Source: Amphiura filiformis (taxonomy: Eukaryota > Echinodermata > Ophiuroidea > Amphilepidida > Amphiuridae). From it: a stretch of 64,000 bases of DNA. The stretch spans positions 77,564,713 to 77,628,712 of the forward strand of contig NC_092628.1 in assembly GCF_039555335.1 (NCBI RefSeq), written 5' to 3'. This document shows positions 22,601 to 33,376 of this stretch, in pieces (the first letter of the stretch is position 1; each line of letters begins with the position of its first letter). The notes under the pieces are model-generated. The model saw nothing but the letters and a program-made list of their open reading frames with translations, had not been told where the DNA came from and made no database searches. A program made the translations under genes and the position numbers.

Positions 22601-25600
22601 TTGGACGTGGGAACTGGTTTTTTCGCCGATATTCTCCATTCCATGTTGGTTGAACTAGGCGTGGCTACTTGTTGTGGCATAATTGGGAGTGGATTCAACG
22701 CACTGTATAACTGCCAACGTTGTGATGGAACTCTAGACGATTTAACGATATTTTTTTATCGCGAGTGATTTAAATTGAGTATACTCATTATTTAGTTTCA
22801 TCTAACTGACTAGTCATACTATATTTAATCGTTATTGCCATTGTGATATTTTTTTTTCATGCGTATAAGAGAACTGTTTTTTGAAGTATTTATTACAATC
22901 CTTTTGTTGCGTGACATTATTCCGTCTCTTTGTTCACATTATTTGCTGTGTGGCTTTTGCTTAGCGTCGGTTGGGAATTTCAGTCCAATCCTGACATATG
23001 AGTAATGGAATAATTCATTGGTAGATCATCAGCACAGTCATCTTTGGAGCCTTCATTTCATCCTTCGTAAGATGAGCACCCCATATTTGTAGTCCTCTGG
23101 GAAGAGGACTATTGGAAAAAAACACCTGAAGCTGCAGAACAGCTTTTCACTGGTTATAGATGCTTTGAGGTCTCTTGTATTACTAATTTTACACAACCAT
23201 TTTGAAACCAAAACTAAGGTGTGTTACATATAAAATGCTATCTCTCTGCCACTCTTGACTTGGACTTAAAATGTAAGTTATGTTATTGTGATTTAATGAC
23301 AGGTATACAGTGCTGTCTGTTCATATCAAAATTGATTGCACTGAAATTGAAATTGATACTATGGTAATAATTAAGGCCATCCTTTGCTATACCGTGTCTT
23401 GTCTCAATTTGAGAGTGCCATCAGTGTGTTTGTGTGGTTGCATCGCTAGTGCAGGATTAGTAGCATGCAAGATTCAAACCTGCCACTGCGAAATATGCAG
23501 GTGACATCTGGATCTGGATCTGGATACGGTTGAGTCGGCAGCTTCAACTAGCAAAAGTCCTACTATCGCCAACTTTGGTGGAATTACTTAAGGTCAGGTC
23601 GAAATGTGCGCGCGATTAATGTGAGAGTGTGCGAAAAAAATGATTATTTTGCGAGCCGCCTCTTGAAACTGGGTAGGGTTGGTGCTGTCGTGATGTCTTC
23701 GGTCAGGGTGTTCCAGTCTGTAGTCGTGCGTGGGAAGTAGGAGTATTTGTAAACATCCTTAGTTGCGTTGCCCCTTTGCAATTTGGTTCTTGAGTATGTC
23801 CTTGTCCTGGTGTCGTTGCAGTCTGTGAGGTATGTGTCCCGGTCAATGCCCACAAGTCCATTCTGGATCTTGAACATCATGGCAAGTCGTGCTTTTCTAC
23901 GCCTTTCTTGCAGCGAGTCCCACTCCAAAGTGTTCAGCATACTGGTTACACTGCTATCTCTCTTGTAGGTGTTATTGGTAGTTCATGGTAGTTGTTCTTG
24001 TAGTTGTACATTACTCTCAACTTGAGACAAGACAGTACTAAACCAGAGTATGGTTTAGAATTTTCACCCAATGTTGTTGTTTATTTTTTATTAAATAAAA
24101 ACATACCTATCAGTACTTGCTTCTTCTTTGACAGAGACAGGCTTCTGTGTTTCACCCTCCTGTTGTTTAGAGCCCTCCTCTACACTAGTGGTTTGAGACA
24201 GCAGATGACGATAGAAGCCACTCAAATCTTTTTGTTTGGTCACATCACCTATATCAACATGAAGGAAAGAATTAAGTGTCAAGGTGCATTTCATGATTTC
24301 ATCATATTCATTTTTACGTATGGATTGATCTAGATTGATGACATACCTACTTCCAAAATTTCAGCTGATTCTGATTTTGTGTTTGTGAGCTTTACATAAT
24401 TACATGTATTACACCGCTCAATAGGCCACTGTACACACAGAAAATACAATTTGGAGAATTTCACTGGCCAACAACCAAAACCAAAACCAAAACCAAAAAA
24501 TAAAATAAATAAAATAAATGGTATGTGTACATACAATGTGTAGTCCAAGGCTTCAATATCTCAACTTATTTGGAGGTTAAGGTGGGTAAGGTTGTGGATC
24601 ACAAAATGCCTCTTTAATGTACATAAATGTAGAAATTGTTATCACTGCAATAGCAGAAATTCAGGAAGATTAATGAATTTGTTCATTTTCACTTGCATGT
24701 TTGTTTTCCCTCACATATAAGTCATCAAAATAAGCAGCAAATTGTCCTGATTTACAAATTCCTTAAACTGAGACCAACTACCATGTGAATACAAATAATC
24801 TTGTGTACATGTACAATGTATATCATTTGGTAGAGTTGTCATTGAATAGGATCCTCAAATTAGTCATCCTGTCAATCATATGACGTCATCAGTGAGAGAT
24901 ATCCCGATTGTAGACAAGATATCATCACAGCATCACCATCTGCTGAAGACGCTAGTCGAACTAGTGAAAACGTTCCAGGTGAGCGAAAAATAGTGTAGTG
25001 TTGAAGTTAAACTCTTCAATCATTAGTTCAATATACTTCTATTTCAGGGTAGGTGGTCCTATGAATCATGTATTAACAGTTAACACTAAAAATATAAACC
25101 AGAGAAAGAAAGTTTTTAAATATGATATCAAAGGAAAGAATAGTATTTTATGCTTCTGATCTCATCTAGGCACAGTTAGACATACCTTCCATCTCAGCTT
25201 CTCTCCTCTCCCGCTCCTCCTCTTCTGCTAATTCTTGCATCTTTTTCTTGTATGCTGATGTGACAAAGGCTTCTTTGTCTGCATACTGAAGACCCTCTTC
25301 TTCTCTCTCTTGCTGTACCTTGCGCTCTTGTCTGCGTTCCTGTTCTCGTTTACGATGAGCTGCTGCTTTCAATAGTCCTTCAATGTATTTCGGCTAAAAA
25401 GAAAGTAAAATTAAGTCATTTAGGATTTTTTAGTTAAAGATGCTGATATAGATACAGAATATTACACATCATACCTATTTCGCATTACGCATTTTGTCAA
25501 ACAATCACTTTTCACTTAAATCAAACAATCGGGGCTGAAAATCTGGACTTGATAAACCAATCAATGCGTTGACATTAAAATAAGATTTGCAACATCTTAC

Positions 25601-27759
25601 CTTCTGGTCTTTATCTTTGCCTTTCTTTGCTATAATGGTTTCCTTCTTCTTTCTTTCCATATCATCATAGATACTGTCATATTCATACACAGTAGGATCC
25701 TGCTCCAGCGCCCTTTGAATCTCCAGTTGTGTCTGCAATGATTAAACAAAGACAGGCAATCATGTAAATGAATATCATGAAATGTTGCTGACCTGAAGAT
25801 GGAAGAAAGATTAACACTCTCTCCACTATTATTCTGTACTTTCATAATTATACTTATCATCATCATGTTTGGAGATACAGTAAATAACAATATCTACATT
25901 ACTGCCTCAAGTAAGGCATATATGGACTAATAAGTAACCTCATCTTTCCCTGATTAGTAATCAAAAAGTCACAATGAGTAGCGAAGTAACTTCTTTTGGC
26001 TCTTTACTTCTCGAATAATACTTGCTACCTGGCTTTTATTATTTGGTATAATATTTTTTTGTTTGTTCCTGAGGAAGAGCAGTACATGTATATATCTGTT
26101 TGAAATAATATCACTATTTCCTTGTTAACTTGTGCCTGCTTCTCACTTTTAACCCGTTTTGTCTTGACAGTACATGTACCTGCTTTACAATAATTTTCTG
26201 TACTACTCTATGGTACTGTACTTGACTGTTTGACTTTAGTATCTTCAGGGAAAAAAATAACCGAAGGCAACAGCTGCCTTGGAGTGCCCCATGCCTTTGC
26301 CTTGGTGCCTCTCAAAATGTGTAACTTTGTGTGTATTCTTTAGCATGTGATTGCCGGGGTGCCCCAGCAGGCCTTAGCAAAATTGCCTGGCTGCCCTCGC
26401 AAATGCCAAAATGAACTTTTTTCCTTGAGTATCTTTGTCCATGTTTTGCTTGTTCCTCACATCTAGTTGGTATACGCTGTGGTACCATAAATCTTATAGC
26501 CACAATCTCAAATTAACTTAGTAAGCCAGGGAACCAGACTGGAATCGGTAGCGTCTGTTGTGAAGGTTCAGCTCGCAATCCTGTGACATTGAATTTTACC
26601 ACTGGATTTTCTGTGACTGTTAAAGGAGTATTTTGTGATCATAGCATCCTCTTTTTATGACATTTTCAGCAGATATCCAAGAAAAAAGCTTATTCCCAAA
26701 ATTTCAGTTGATTCAGATTTTGCATTTGCAAGTTATGCATGATTATGTATTCCACTGCTCCATAGACAATACGTTGTAATTTTGTTCTGGTGTACCAGAA
26801 CGTTATTCAAATTTCACAAATTAAATTTTGCTAAACAAATTAATCGGCAAATTTTTTTTTGTTTGTTCATGAACATGTAGTCAGAGCTTTCCAGTGGTAT
26901 AAAAAGTGGGAGGATGCTGCTGCGGATCACGAAATACCCTTTTAAGATTATCAAACTTTCAAAGTTAATAGCTGACAGTTTATTTTGTGAAGTGTCAGAC
27001 TACACAAGAAAGACTTAGCAATAGCATTGTGTTGTAGGTTTGACAGTGTGTACTTACTTTCATATTGTTTCACACTTACTTGTTTCTTCAGTTTTTTCTT
27101 GACAGCTTCCTTCTGAATGGATTGGTTAACCGCTTGAGTGGAATCCTGGCAAATGAAATGTACGATGGCATACTCATTGTGAGATATTTAAGTTGGCATT
27201 TTGCTTTACTTTACCTACCAAACATAATGTTTTCAAATGCAATATTGATATCAAATAGGATCGATTGAGCCCATGTTTATTGGAGTTTTAAAATACTGAA
27301 CAAGACGTAGTCAAGTGCTATAGTTTAAATCTCATAGCAAGACCAATATTAAATATTGGGCATAAAGCATCTAGTTTTATCATTATTATATTATGTTTTG
27401 GAATTCATCAAAACACAATGACGTATTATATTATTTACAATTTTCACCATTAACCCTCATCCTACTTAGCCACTTTTAATCTTTTATCCACAGGGGTGGT
27501 GGTAGGGAGGGGGGGGGGGGGTAAGAATTAATTATCCAGTGACAAAAATGCACTATCAATCATAGTGGCCTGGGCTTTCTTGTTAGTGGCCCAAGCTTTC
27601 TTGTGACACAAGAATATCACAGGGTACAAGATACATAATAAACCATTTCTTGCATATCACATTTGGATACTTACATCTTCGTCACTGGAGTCACCAAACA
27701 CTGACGGTTTCTTGACAAAAGAAGGTTTCTTGCTGCCAACTTTAGTGATGAGCCCATAC
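19634..27759 (-). CDS. NSRP1: Nuclear speckle splicing regulatory protein 1 (NSRP1/CCDC55), 5' exon missing
   Basis: Exons in transcript order: 27759-27675, 27145-27080, 25732-25601, 25393-25186, 24248-24107, 20348-19634, all with GT/AG borders and agreeing phases; stop TAA at 19636-19634. They encode about 448 residues; human NSRP1 has roughly 560. Diagnostic segments match the family in order: YGLITKVGSKK then KPSVFGDSSDED; TVYEYDSIYDDME; a coiled coil with DKEAFVTSAYKKKMQELAEEEERE; DVTKQKDLSGFYRHLL; and the ending MTARERYLARKMARD. The last exon is dominated by Arg with Asp, Glu and Ser, the RS/RD-like region that places the protein in nuclear speckles. NSRP1 binds RNA and influences alternative splice-site choice. 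The first visible exon starts with one base completing a codon, so an upstream coding exon with the start ATG (about ten codons in relatives) remains to be found above 27760. The last intron (20349-24106) holds a LINE tail and a tRNA-like repeat. Confidence 0.93.
20721..20804 (-). repeat. tRNA-like sequence with intact A and B boxes
   Basis: On the minus strand CCACGGTGGCCGAGCGGTAAAG contains the A-box core TGGCCGAGCGG, and GGTTCGAGTCC is a perfect B box. The ends CCACGG and CCTGTGG can pair as an acceptor stem, but extra bases separate it from a poorly paired T stem. It is therefore a tRNA-derived SINE head or pseudogene. It lies in the last intron of NSRP1, in the same orientation. Confidence 0.55.
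20805..23505 (-). other. Long NSRP1 intron portion without recognised features
   Basis: There is no splice-supported exon, repeat partner or RNA gene. A 64-codon plus-strand frame at 22574-22768 includes Cys residues but has no flanking exon, and I do not call it. Confidence 0.3.
23506..23990 (-). mobile_element. LINE RT C-terminal tail with (ATCCAG)n 3' end
   Basis: The minus strand reads SVTSMLNTLEWDSLQERRRKARLAMMFKIQNGLV and ends YSYFPRTTTDWNTL...FKRRLAK, then stop (23644). This is the invariant tail of CR1/Rex1-type reverse transcriptases. About 115 bp further is a short (ATCCAG)n run (23510-23530), the 3' microsatellite of this family; the same tail occurs at 41365-41388. The 5' truncation removes the catalytic domain. 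It is antisense to nothing and runs in the direction of NSRP1 transcription. Confidence 0.85.
24340..24615. repeat. Dispersed repeat, family D copy 1
   Basis: CCAAAATTTCAGCTGATTC, then TTTGTGTTTGTGAG and GGATCACAAAATGCCTCTTTA match corresponding blocks in 26620-26944, 44765-45106 and 45606-46015. An (AACCAA)n/(AAATA)n run interrupts it. Confidence 0.6.
26620..26944. repeat. Dispersed repeat, family D copy 2
   Basis: It is inverted relative to 44765-45106. Shared blocks are TAAAGGAGTATTTTGTGATC, GCATCCTCTTTTTATGACA, TTCTGGTGTACCAGAACG and TGGATCACGAAAT. The central TTCTGGTG-ACCAGAA is a perfect palindrome. Its ends are inverted copies of each other (AAAGG...TTTCGTGATC type), which suggests a MITE. 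Confidence 0.8.
27500..27526. repeat. Poly-G tract
   Basis: A run of about 14 G, preceded by GGTGGTAGGGAGG, lies in an NSRP1 intron. It is low complexity and a likely assembly trouble spot. Confidence 0.8.
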
Positions 27760-27888
27760 CTTTGAAATTAAAATCATATAAAATTAAGAAGAATTACACA
27801 CACTCAAGTTTTTTAATAATAATAATGTACCTGAATGGTTAAATTAATTCCATACTGTGGGGTACTATATTGTATACAACAATGTTCC

Positions 27889-28558
27889 TTAAGGGATCCA
27901 AAATGAGCGTTTATTATGTTTTACGACAGTATTTTTGTGGGACATGAGAGCACCTCAGACCTATCGAATTGCATTCTGAATACTGAAGCATGTCTTTCTG
28001 ATATCAAATGATTTTCATTTTTTTAAAATCACAATATAATACAAATTTTAGGACAAATTGTAAAAATTTGATATTTGTCAAATTTTTGATATATCAGTCC
28101 TCGAAGTAAATTATATAAATCTAATGATATATTCTTAAAGTGTATGTAGCAGGGAGGAAAAGCCGACGGTCAATTGAAAATTTTGACCTTTCATATTGAA
28201 GATATGGATTTTTTTCCCAAAAAGACCTAATTTTTTTGGGTGTTTTGGGGAAAAAAAATCCATATCTTCAATATGAAAGATCAAAATTTTCAATTGATCG
28301 TCGGCTTTTCATCCCACCTACATACACTTTAAGTATAAATCATCAGATTTATAAAGTTTACTTCAAGTACTGTTAAATATCAAAAATATCAATTTTAATG
28401 ATTTGCCATAAAATGTGTATTAAATTGCGAATTTCAAAAAATCAAAATTATTTGATATCAGAATGATATTCTTCATATTCAGAATGCAATTCGATATGTC
28501 TGATGTGCTCTAATGTCCCAAAATAAATACTGTCCAAACGCTCATACCCAGCCCTTAA
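27889..28558. repeat. 670-bp TTAA-flanked foldback element, family E copy 1
   Basis: It runs from TTAAGGGATCCAAAATGAGCG to GCTCATACCCAGCCCTTAA. The arms are mirror images (GACAGTATTTTTGTGGGACAT against ATGTCCCAAAATAAATACTGTC) meeting near 28235. A near-identical copy is at 48484-49150. No ORF is present. TTAA at both ends suggests a piggyBac- or Kolobok-type mobiliser. Confidence 0.9.
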
Positions 28559-28959
28559 GTTTTACTAATCTTGGACTACCGTATCCTCACCTCCTTTGGA
28601 AATAAAAATTGGGTCTACAAGTACAACTCTGTTTACACTAACTACATACAGACAATGACCATTCTGCTTTTTGCTGTACACTCGTTAGTCTTTGGATGAT
28701 TTTAATTTGTTTTACTTGAGAAGTCTTGTCTTGCTTCGAAGAAGTATGTTGAATTCTAGATTTATATTAATAATCTGAAAGATAAAGTATAGAATTTTAA
28801 GAAAACAAAAGTGCAGAAGTGTTGTGTATATTATGTCTTCTCAGATTTGATATTGACCAACGTCCAAATTTGGAGACTCAGTCTGAGCTGAGCAACCTTG
28901 GAACTAAACTGCAACCAAAATAGTATTAGGCACATTTTCAGTCTTTTTTTCATTAATAT

Positions 28960-30135
28960 TGCAAATTTTACAAGAAAAACATTTCCAACATCAGCAAGAT
29001 CTGGTTGGTGAACAATTATTGCAACAGTTGCAAGGGCAAAGAGTGAACGTCGAAGTTCAACAACAACAACAAGTTCAACAACAGCAGGAGCCGGCAAGTC
29101 AAGCCCCGGTACGGCAGCAAGTTGCTCAACAGCGTGAACAGGTTCAGGTGCAAGTTGTTACGTTAGACAGCATATCAGCCATAGTAAAAAGCTCTGTAAA
29201 AGAAGATGTGGGAGGAGTCAAGGAATATTTAGATGAGGCACTCACTGCTCAGAAAGAGCAGGTACCACCCGGTAATAGATGCTAGTAAGGTACAGGTACA
29301 GCTTAAGTACAGAGGAAATAGAATCCAGTACGTTTACAACAGTGAACAGAGAGATAAGATTACTGAAGCGATAGGTAAATTCCGTAAAGGGAATGCCCGA
29401 GGGGGATTAGCGGATCTGGAAGAAACGGTAGCCGATATAAATAAAAGAAATAAGCTAAAAATAAAGAATCGCTGACAAATCTGATGATGGTTGGAAAGTC
29501 ATCGAAAGGCATCAAACAGCGACGACGAGAAGAGAATTAGAGCAGCGAAAAGGACAGCAGCTATAAAGTGTAAGAAGACCAAGGCGTCCCGTAGATCAGC
29601 CCCGTATCGCCGGGATCAGGGTCAAGAAGGACAAGGACCTGCGGAGACGTTTCCTAACCCAGATTATTTTGGGAGTTCTTTTCGTCGCTATTATCAACAA
29701 AATAGACGAGCGGGTGGAGCATTTGGTAACTACCCCATCAGGGACAGGTCTGCAGACTAGGCCTACTGTTTTGCCTGTGGCAAGACTGGACACTGGAGAC
29801 GCAAATGCCCGGGCTCATCATTCTCATTCAGACCAGTCAAAGAGAGTACCATGGGTCAGTAAAGCAGGAATGGCAAATGGAGGTAGCGCAGATACCCAAC
29901 AAAGAAGGGAACTGTGTACCAATATGGAAGGTTTCACTCGAGCAAACCGATTATTGGAGAGTCAAGAATTTGTGGGCGAGAATAGGGATACAAGGATGTC
30001 CAGGGAAGCAAGTTTTCCGAGTGGAAGTGCCGAGAACTTTGTTGATGAACGGTATGACTCTGAATTTTATTTCTCAAACTTTTTTGATTACGAACAAGGC
30101 AGTTCAGATTCAGAACCAATTGTGCGAGGATGAAT
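28960..30135 (+). mobile_element. Retroelement gag-like region with CCHC zinc knuckle, frame-broken
   Basis: A Gln-rich stretch (about 29000-29150, LQGQRVNVEVQQQQQVQQ) leads to KYRGNRIQYVYNSEQRDKI and a helix ending NKRNKLKIKNR (29310-29475), then SDDGWKVIE and a D/E-K-R stretch in another frame. After one stop a CFACGKTGHWRRKC knuckle (CX2CX4HX4C, 29767-29808) appears in the frame of 29491-29760. This order (coiled region, conserved GW block, basic region, zinc knuckle) is that of gag proteins of invertebrate retroelements, perhaps DIRS/Ngaro-like. No RT follows in a readable frame. At least two frame changes and stops make it inactive. Confidence 0.65.
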
Positions 30136-30159
30136 GAAAGCTAACATTGATTTTTGGTA

Positions 30160-30325
30160 GGAACAATTATTTTGACGATGCGTGAGATTTTACTCATTTT
30201 TCGTGAGATTTACTACCTAGGAGTGAGATAGTTACCTTGGCGTGAGACCGTAAGAAAGTGACCCAAAGGCAATGCGTGAGACTCACGGCCAATGGCAATG
30301 CGTGAGAGTTGACAGCCATGATTTT
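30160..30325. repeat. CGTGAGA-motif cluster
   Basis: The motif CGTGAGA or AGTGAGA recurs six times at irregular spacing of 20-35 bp. It is non-coding, lies between the gag-like remnant and a MITE fragment, and may be part of either. Confidence 0.4.
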
Positions 30326-30327
30326 TG

Positions 30328-30416
30328 CCTCAGCGATTTGAACCGATTGATCAGCTCGACGCTATGCCACTATGGAAATGTAAGTAAACACCGTCTTGTC
30401 TATAAATTCAGCTTAA
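30328..30416 (-). repeat. Partial family B MITE
   Basis: TTTTTGCCTCAGCGATTTGAA, then GATTGATCAGCTCGACGCT and GGAAATGTAAGTAAACA are the reverse complement of 41877-41935, and the right edge carries the family terminus ATAAATTCAGCTT. Confidence 0.65.
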
Positions 30417-31253
30417 GGCTCTAGTCTGGCATGTCTGGTAACCCATCTTTCAAGTTTCAATCATCATGGTCATATGACATGTGTGTGTACATGTGTAAGC
30501 TTAACAAGTTTAAGTCATGACGGATGAGTCATGTAAGTTAAAGCTTACTCATTGTTACTGCCCGGGCTTACTGCTAGTTTTAGAATTAATTTTATTTAGG
30601 TCTTCGCGCCGTTACGCGTCTGTTGCTCAAAGCCAAAATGTACATATCCAATTACTGGAAGAATGCAATTATAATTTTAACTCCCATAAGCATACTGAAC
30701 GCCTAAAAACGTTACCAAATTCTCTCTTACTTTTTTCCTGTGTGAGTTTCCATTGTTTTTTGATGTTTTGCCAGTTTATGAAATTCCGTGTTTAAGGGTG
30801 TGCACCACCATTGCACGGGTCATAGTTCATCAATCAGCTGATCGATCATCGACCTTGATGTAAATTGATAACTTCCTGGATGACTCAAAGACGGGTAGAG
30901 AGCTGCAAAGCAAAGTATTTACTGATATTTTGTGAGTGAGGTGAGTGATAGGTGTACGTGATAAAAAGATCATAAAATTAAAAAGATGTGCAATGCATGT
31001 CTGATCATTCATTGATCATGTTGATGTTATTGTTAAGCTTACCTTTTTTATTTACTACGAGTTCATGTTTGCAGTTGCACTATCTATCTATATGGATCGC
31101 AAATTTTCTCATGCACCGTAAACAGAGGGTCGTTGTCAGGGGTGAAAACTCGGCTTGGACAGAAGTTGTATCTGGCGTTCCCCAGGGTACGGTGCTGGGA
31201 CCTTTGCTTTTCTTAGTTTTTATTAATGATTTGCCCCAAAATATACAATCAGG

Positions 31254-31600
31254 GGTTCGGCTTTTTGCCGATGATTGCGTGGTTTATAGACAAATAACTA
31301 ATGAGTTTCATCATACACAACTTCAAGAAGATTTACACACACTGGTGAAATGGCAAGATATGTGGCAATTGCACAAGTCAACATCAAAAAGTGCTATGTT
31401 ATGCATATCGCATGCCCGTACCCAGCGGTTCGGCTTTTTGCCGATGATTGCGTGGTTTATAGACAAGTAACTAATGAGTTTGATCATACTCAACTTCAAG
31501 AAGATTTACACACACTGGTGAAATGGCAAGATATGTGGCAATTGCACTTCAACATCAAAAAGTGCTATGTTATGCGTATAACGCATGCCCGTATCCAGAA
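31254..31600 (+). repeat. 173-bp tandem duplication within the RT palm region
   Basis: The segment starting GGTTCGGCTTTTTGCCGATG at 31254 recurs at 31427, and both continue through CAAGAAGATTTACACACACTGGTGAAATGGCAAGATATG. The offset of 173 is not a multiple of three, so the second copy is in another frame and the ORF is lost. About ten substitutions separate the copies. Confidence 0.9.
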
Positions 31601-32053
31601 ATACTATGAATGTGGGAGAAACTGGGAGATACCGTCCTTGCAGATACCAACTGCCACCCTTATCTTGGGGTGAATTTATCCAGTTAAATCTCACTTGGAG
31701 TAAACACATAAACCAAATTACATCAAATGCAAACAGAAACCTCAATTTCATAAGAAGGAATCTCTATTCATGCACTAAACAAATAAAACAAACAGCCTAT
31801 ATGTCATTAGTCCGTCCTCTTGTGGAGCACTCATCATCGGTGTGGGATCCACAGCAAGCTGATCTCCCGGCTGATCTCACCAACAAAATCGAGATGGTAC
31901 AGAGGAGGTCTGCATGTTTCGTGTCAAATGACTATAGGCGTACAAGTAGTGTCACAAACATGTTGAATGAACTTGAGTAGTAGGCCTAGATACTCTCTTC
32001 AGAACAGACGTACCGCAAACCGGCTCACAATTCTCCAGAAAGCAAGAATGGGA

Positions 32054-32061
32054 CTCCTGCC
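32054..32061. other. Left 8-bp target-site duplication of the 9-kb element
   Basis: CTCCTGCC here is repeated exactly at 41076-41083, and nowhere else do the two flanks of the element agree. It is read in the same LINE codon phase on both sides. Confidence 0.85.
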
Positions 32062-32230
32062 GAATGCGAGTCGATTCGGACCCAAGCCAATTCGGCCCCA
32101 GTCAATTCGGCCACATGCCAATTCGACCACACGCCAATTCGCCCCTATATAAAACCTCATCAATGAGAAGATGTTAGGCGAAATGAAAGAGGATAATATA
32201 AAAAGGGGATATGCCATGATTAAAGAAACT
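32062..32230. repeat. Left terminal inverted repeat of the 9-kb element
   Basis: After an 8-base tip comes GTCGATTCGGACCCAA, then four to five copies of a 16-17-bp motif around GCCAATTCG, then TATAAAACC, GATGTTA, AAATGAAAGAGGA and GGGGATATGCCA. All of these recur in the same order on the complementary strand at the right end. Confidence 0.85.
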
Positions 32231-32243
32231 ATATAGTCACATG

Positions 32244-32606
32244 TTTAAGGGGGTACTACACCCCTGGCCAATTTTGTGCCTATTTTTGCATTTTTCTCAA
32301 AAATTATAGCGCATTGGTGACAAGTAAGATATGTATATTAAAGGGGCAAGGACTACAACTATACTGCACTGAAAATTCAGCAACTCAAGGCAAGTAGTTA
32401 TTGATTTATTGATCAAATATTGGTTTTCCCTCATTTTTGACTGTAACTCCAGAATTGTTGTCTGTGTTGAAATACAATTTCCAGTGCAGTAGTTGTAGTC
32501 CTTGCCCCTATAATATACATATCTTATTTGTCACCAATGCGCTATAATTTTCGAGAAAAATGCAAAAATAGGCACAAAATTCGGCAGGGGTGTAGTACCC
32601 CCTTAA
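32244..32606. repeat. TTAA-flanked foldback MITE, family A copy 3
   Basis: It has TTAAGGGGGTACTACACCCC and GGGGTGTAGTACCCCCTTAA ends, and its sequence nearly matches copy 2 at 15776-16137. It is inserted a few bases inside the inner edge of the left TIR of the 9-kb element. Confidence 0.92.
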
Positions 32607-32803
32607 TGTAATTTAAAGCATAATTTTAAGAAGTATAATAAATTGTGGAATATATTTTCATGTTTTGTTTGTTGTTGTGAAATCTTATTTGGCATCACCC
32701 AGCTCATGAGCTACAGGTGTACGTGATCCACTATAGTGGCTTTCATGTATGTGCATAATAGTAAATGGAGTATGAAAATATAATAATAGTAAATGCATGA
32801 CTG

Positions 32804-33158
32804 GCCAGTATAGTCCCACCCGCTTTTGGGTGAACATTTTTCAAAATTGGGGGTGGGACTATACTCAATTTCAAAAAAAAAAAAAAAAAAAAAAAAATTT
32901 CTAAGTTTTTTATTTTTTCGGTTTTGTAGTGTCTCTAGAACTAGACCTAAATGCTAGGATCATTTATGGTTGACCTAAAAAAAAAAAAAAATTCAAGATA
33001 TTTTGTATTTTTAATATGAAAATTGATAATTTGTATTCATGTCATAGTCTATTAATGATTTCAAAATGCATTGAATTTGAATGCATTTTGAAATCATGAA
33101 TAGATTATGACATGAATACCAAGTATCAATTTTCATATTAAAAATACAAAACATCTTG

Positions 33159-33192
<34 letters not shown>

Positions 33193-33376
33193 GTCAACCA
33201 TGAATGATCCTAGCATTTATTTAGGTCTAGGTCCTGGGACACTCAAAGCTGAAAAATAATAACTTACAAAAAAAAAAAATTTTTTTTTTTTTTTTTTTTT
33301 TTTTAATTTCTGAAATTTTTCGAAAAGTTGGGGTGGGACTTTACTCGAAGGTGGGACTATACTCGCGTCAGTACGG
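32804..33376. repeat. Large near-perfect palindrome (foldback element)
   Basis: TATAGTCCCACCC at the left and GGTGGGACTATA at the right bound arms of about 260 bp meeting near 33075. They include homopolymer A and T runs (about 32873-32897, 33160-33190, 33277-33304) and paired blocks such as AGGTCAACCAT and its complement. It is non-coding and would form a long hairpin RNA if transcribed. Confidence 0.85.

Larger units (their letters stand above)
31084..32061 (+). mobile_element. CR1/Rex1-like LINE RT, left part (interrupted by a 9-kb insertion)
   Basis: The plus strand reads a priming-side block WIANFLMHRKQRVVV, the RT motif SGVPQGTVLGPLLF (about 31165-31205), FINDLPQ, and the catalytic palm motif VRLFADDCVVYRQ (about 31257-31295). 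Further on come LTWSKHINQITSNANRNLNFIRRNL and MVQRRSACFV (31690-31920). Frameshifts exist, one caused by a 173-bp internal duplication that repeats the FADD segment. The reading frame stops abruptly at 32061 in CTCCTGCC and resumes at 41076 in the same frame. The element is 5'-truncated. Confidence 0.9.

Noticed and set aside
22574..22768. 64-codon Cys-bearing plus-strand frame in the last NSRP1 intron
   Set aside because: It starts in the middle of intron sequence, and no recognised family or matching splice sites could be found.
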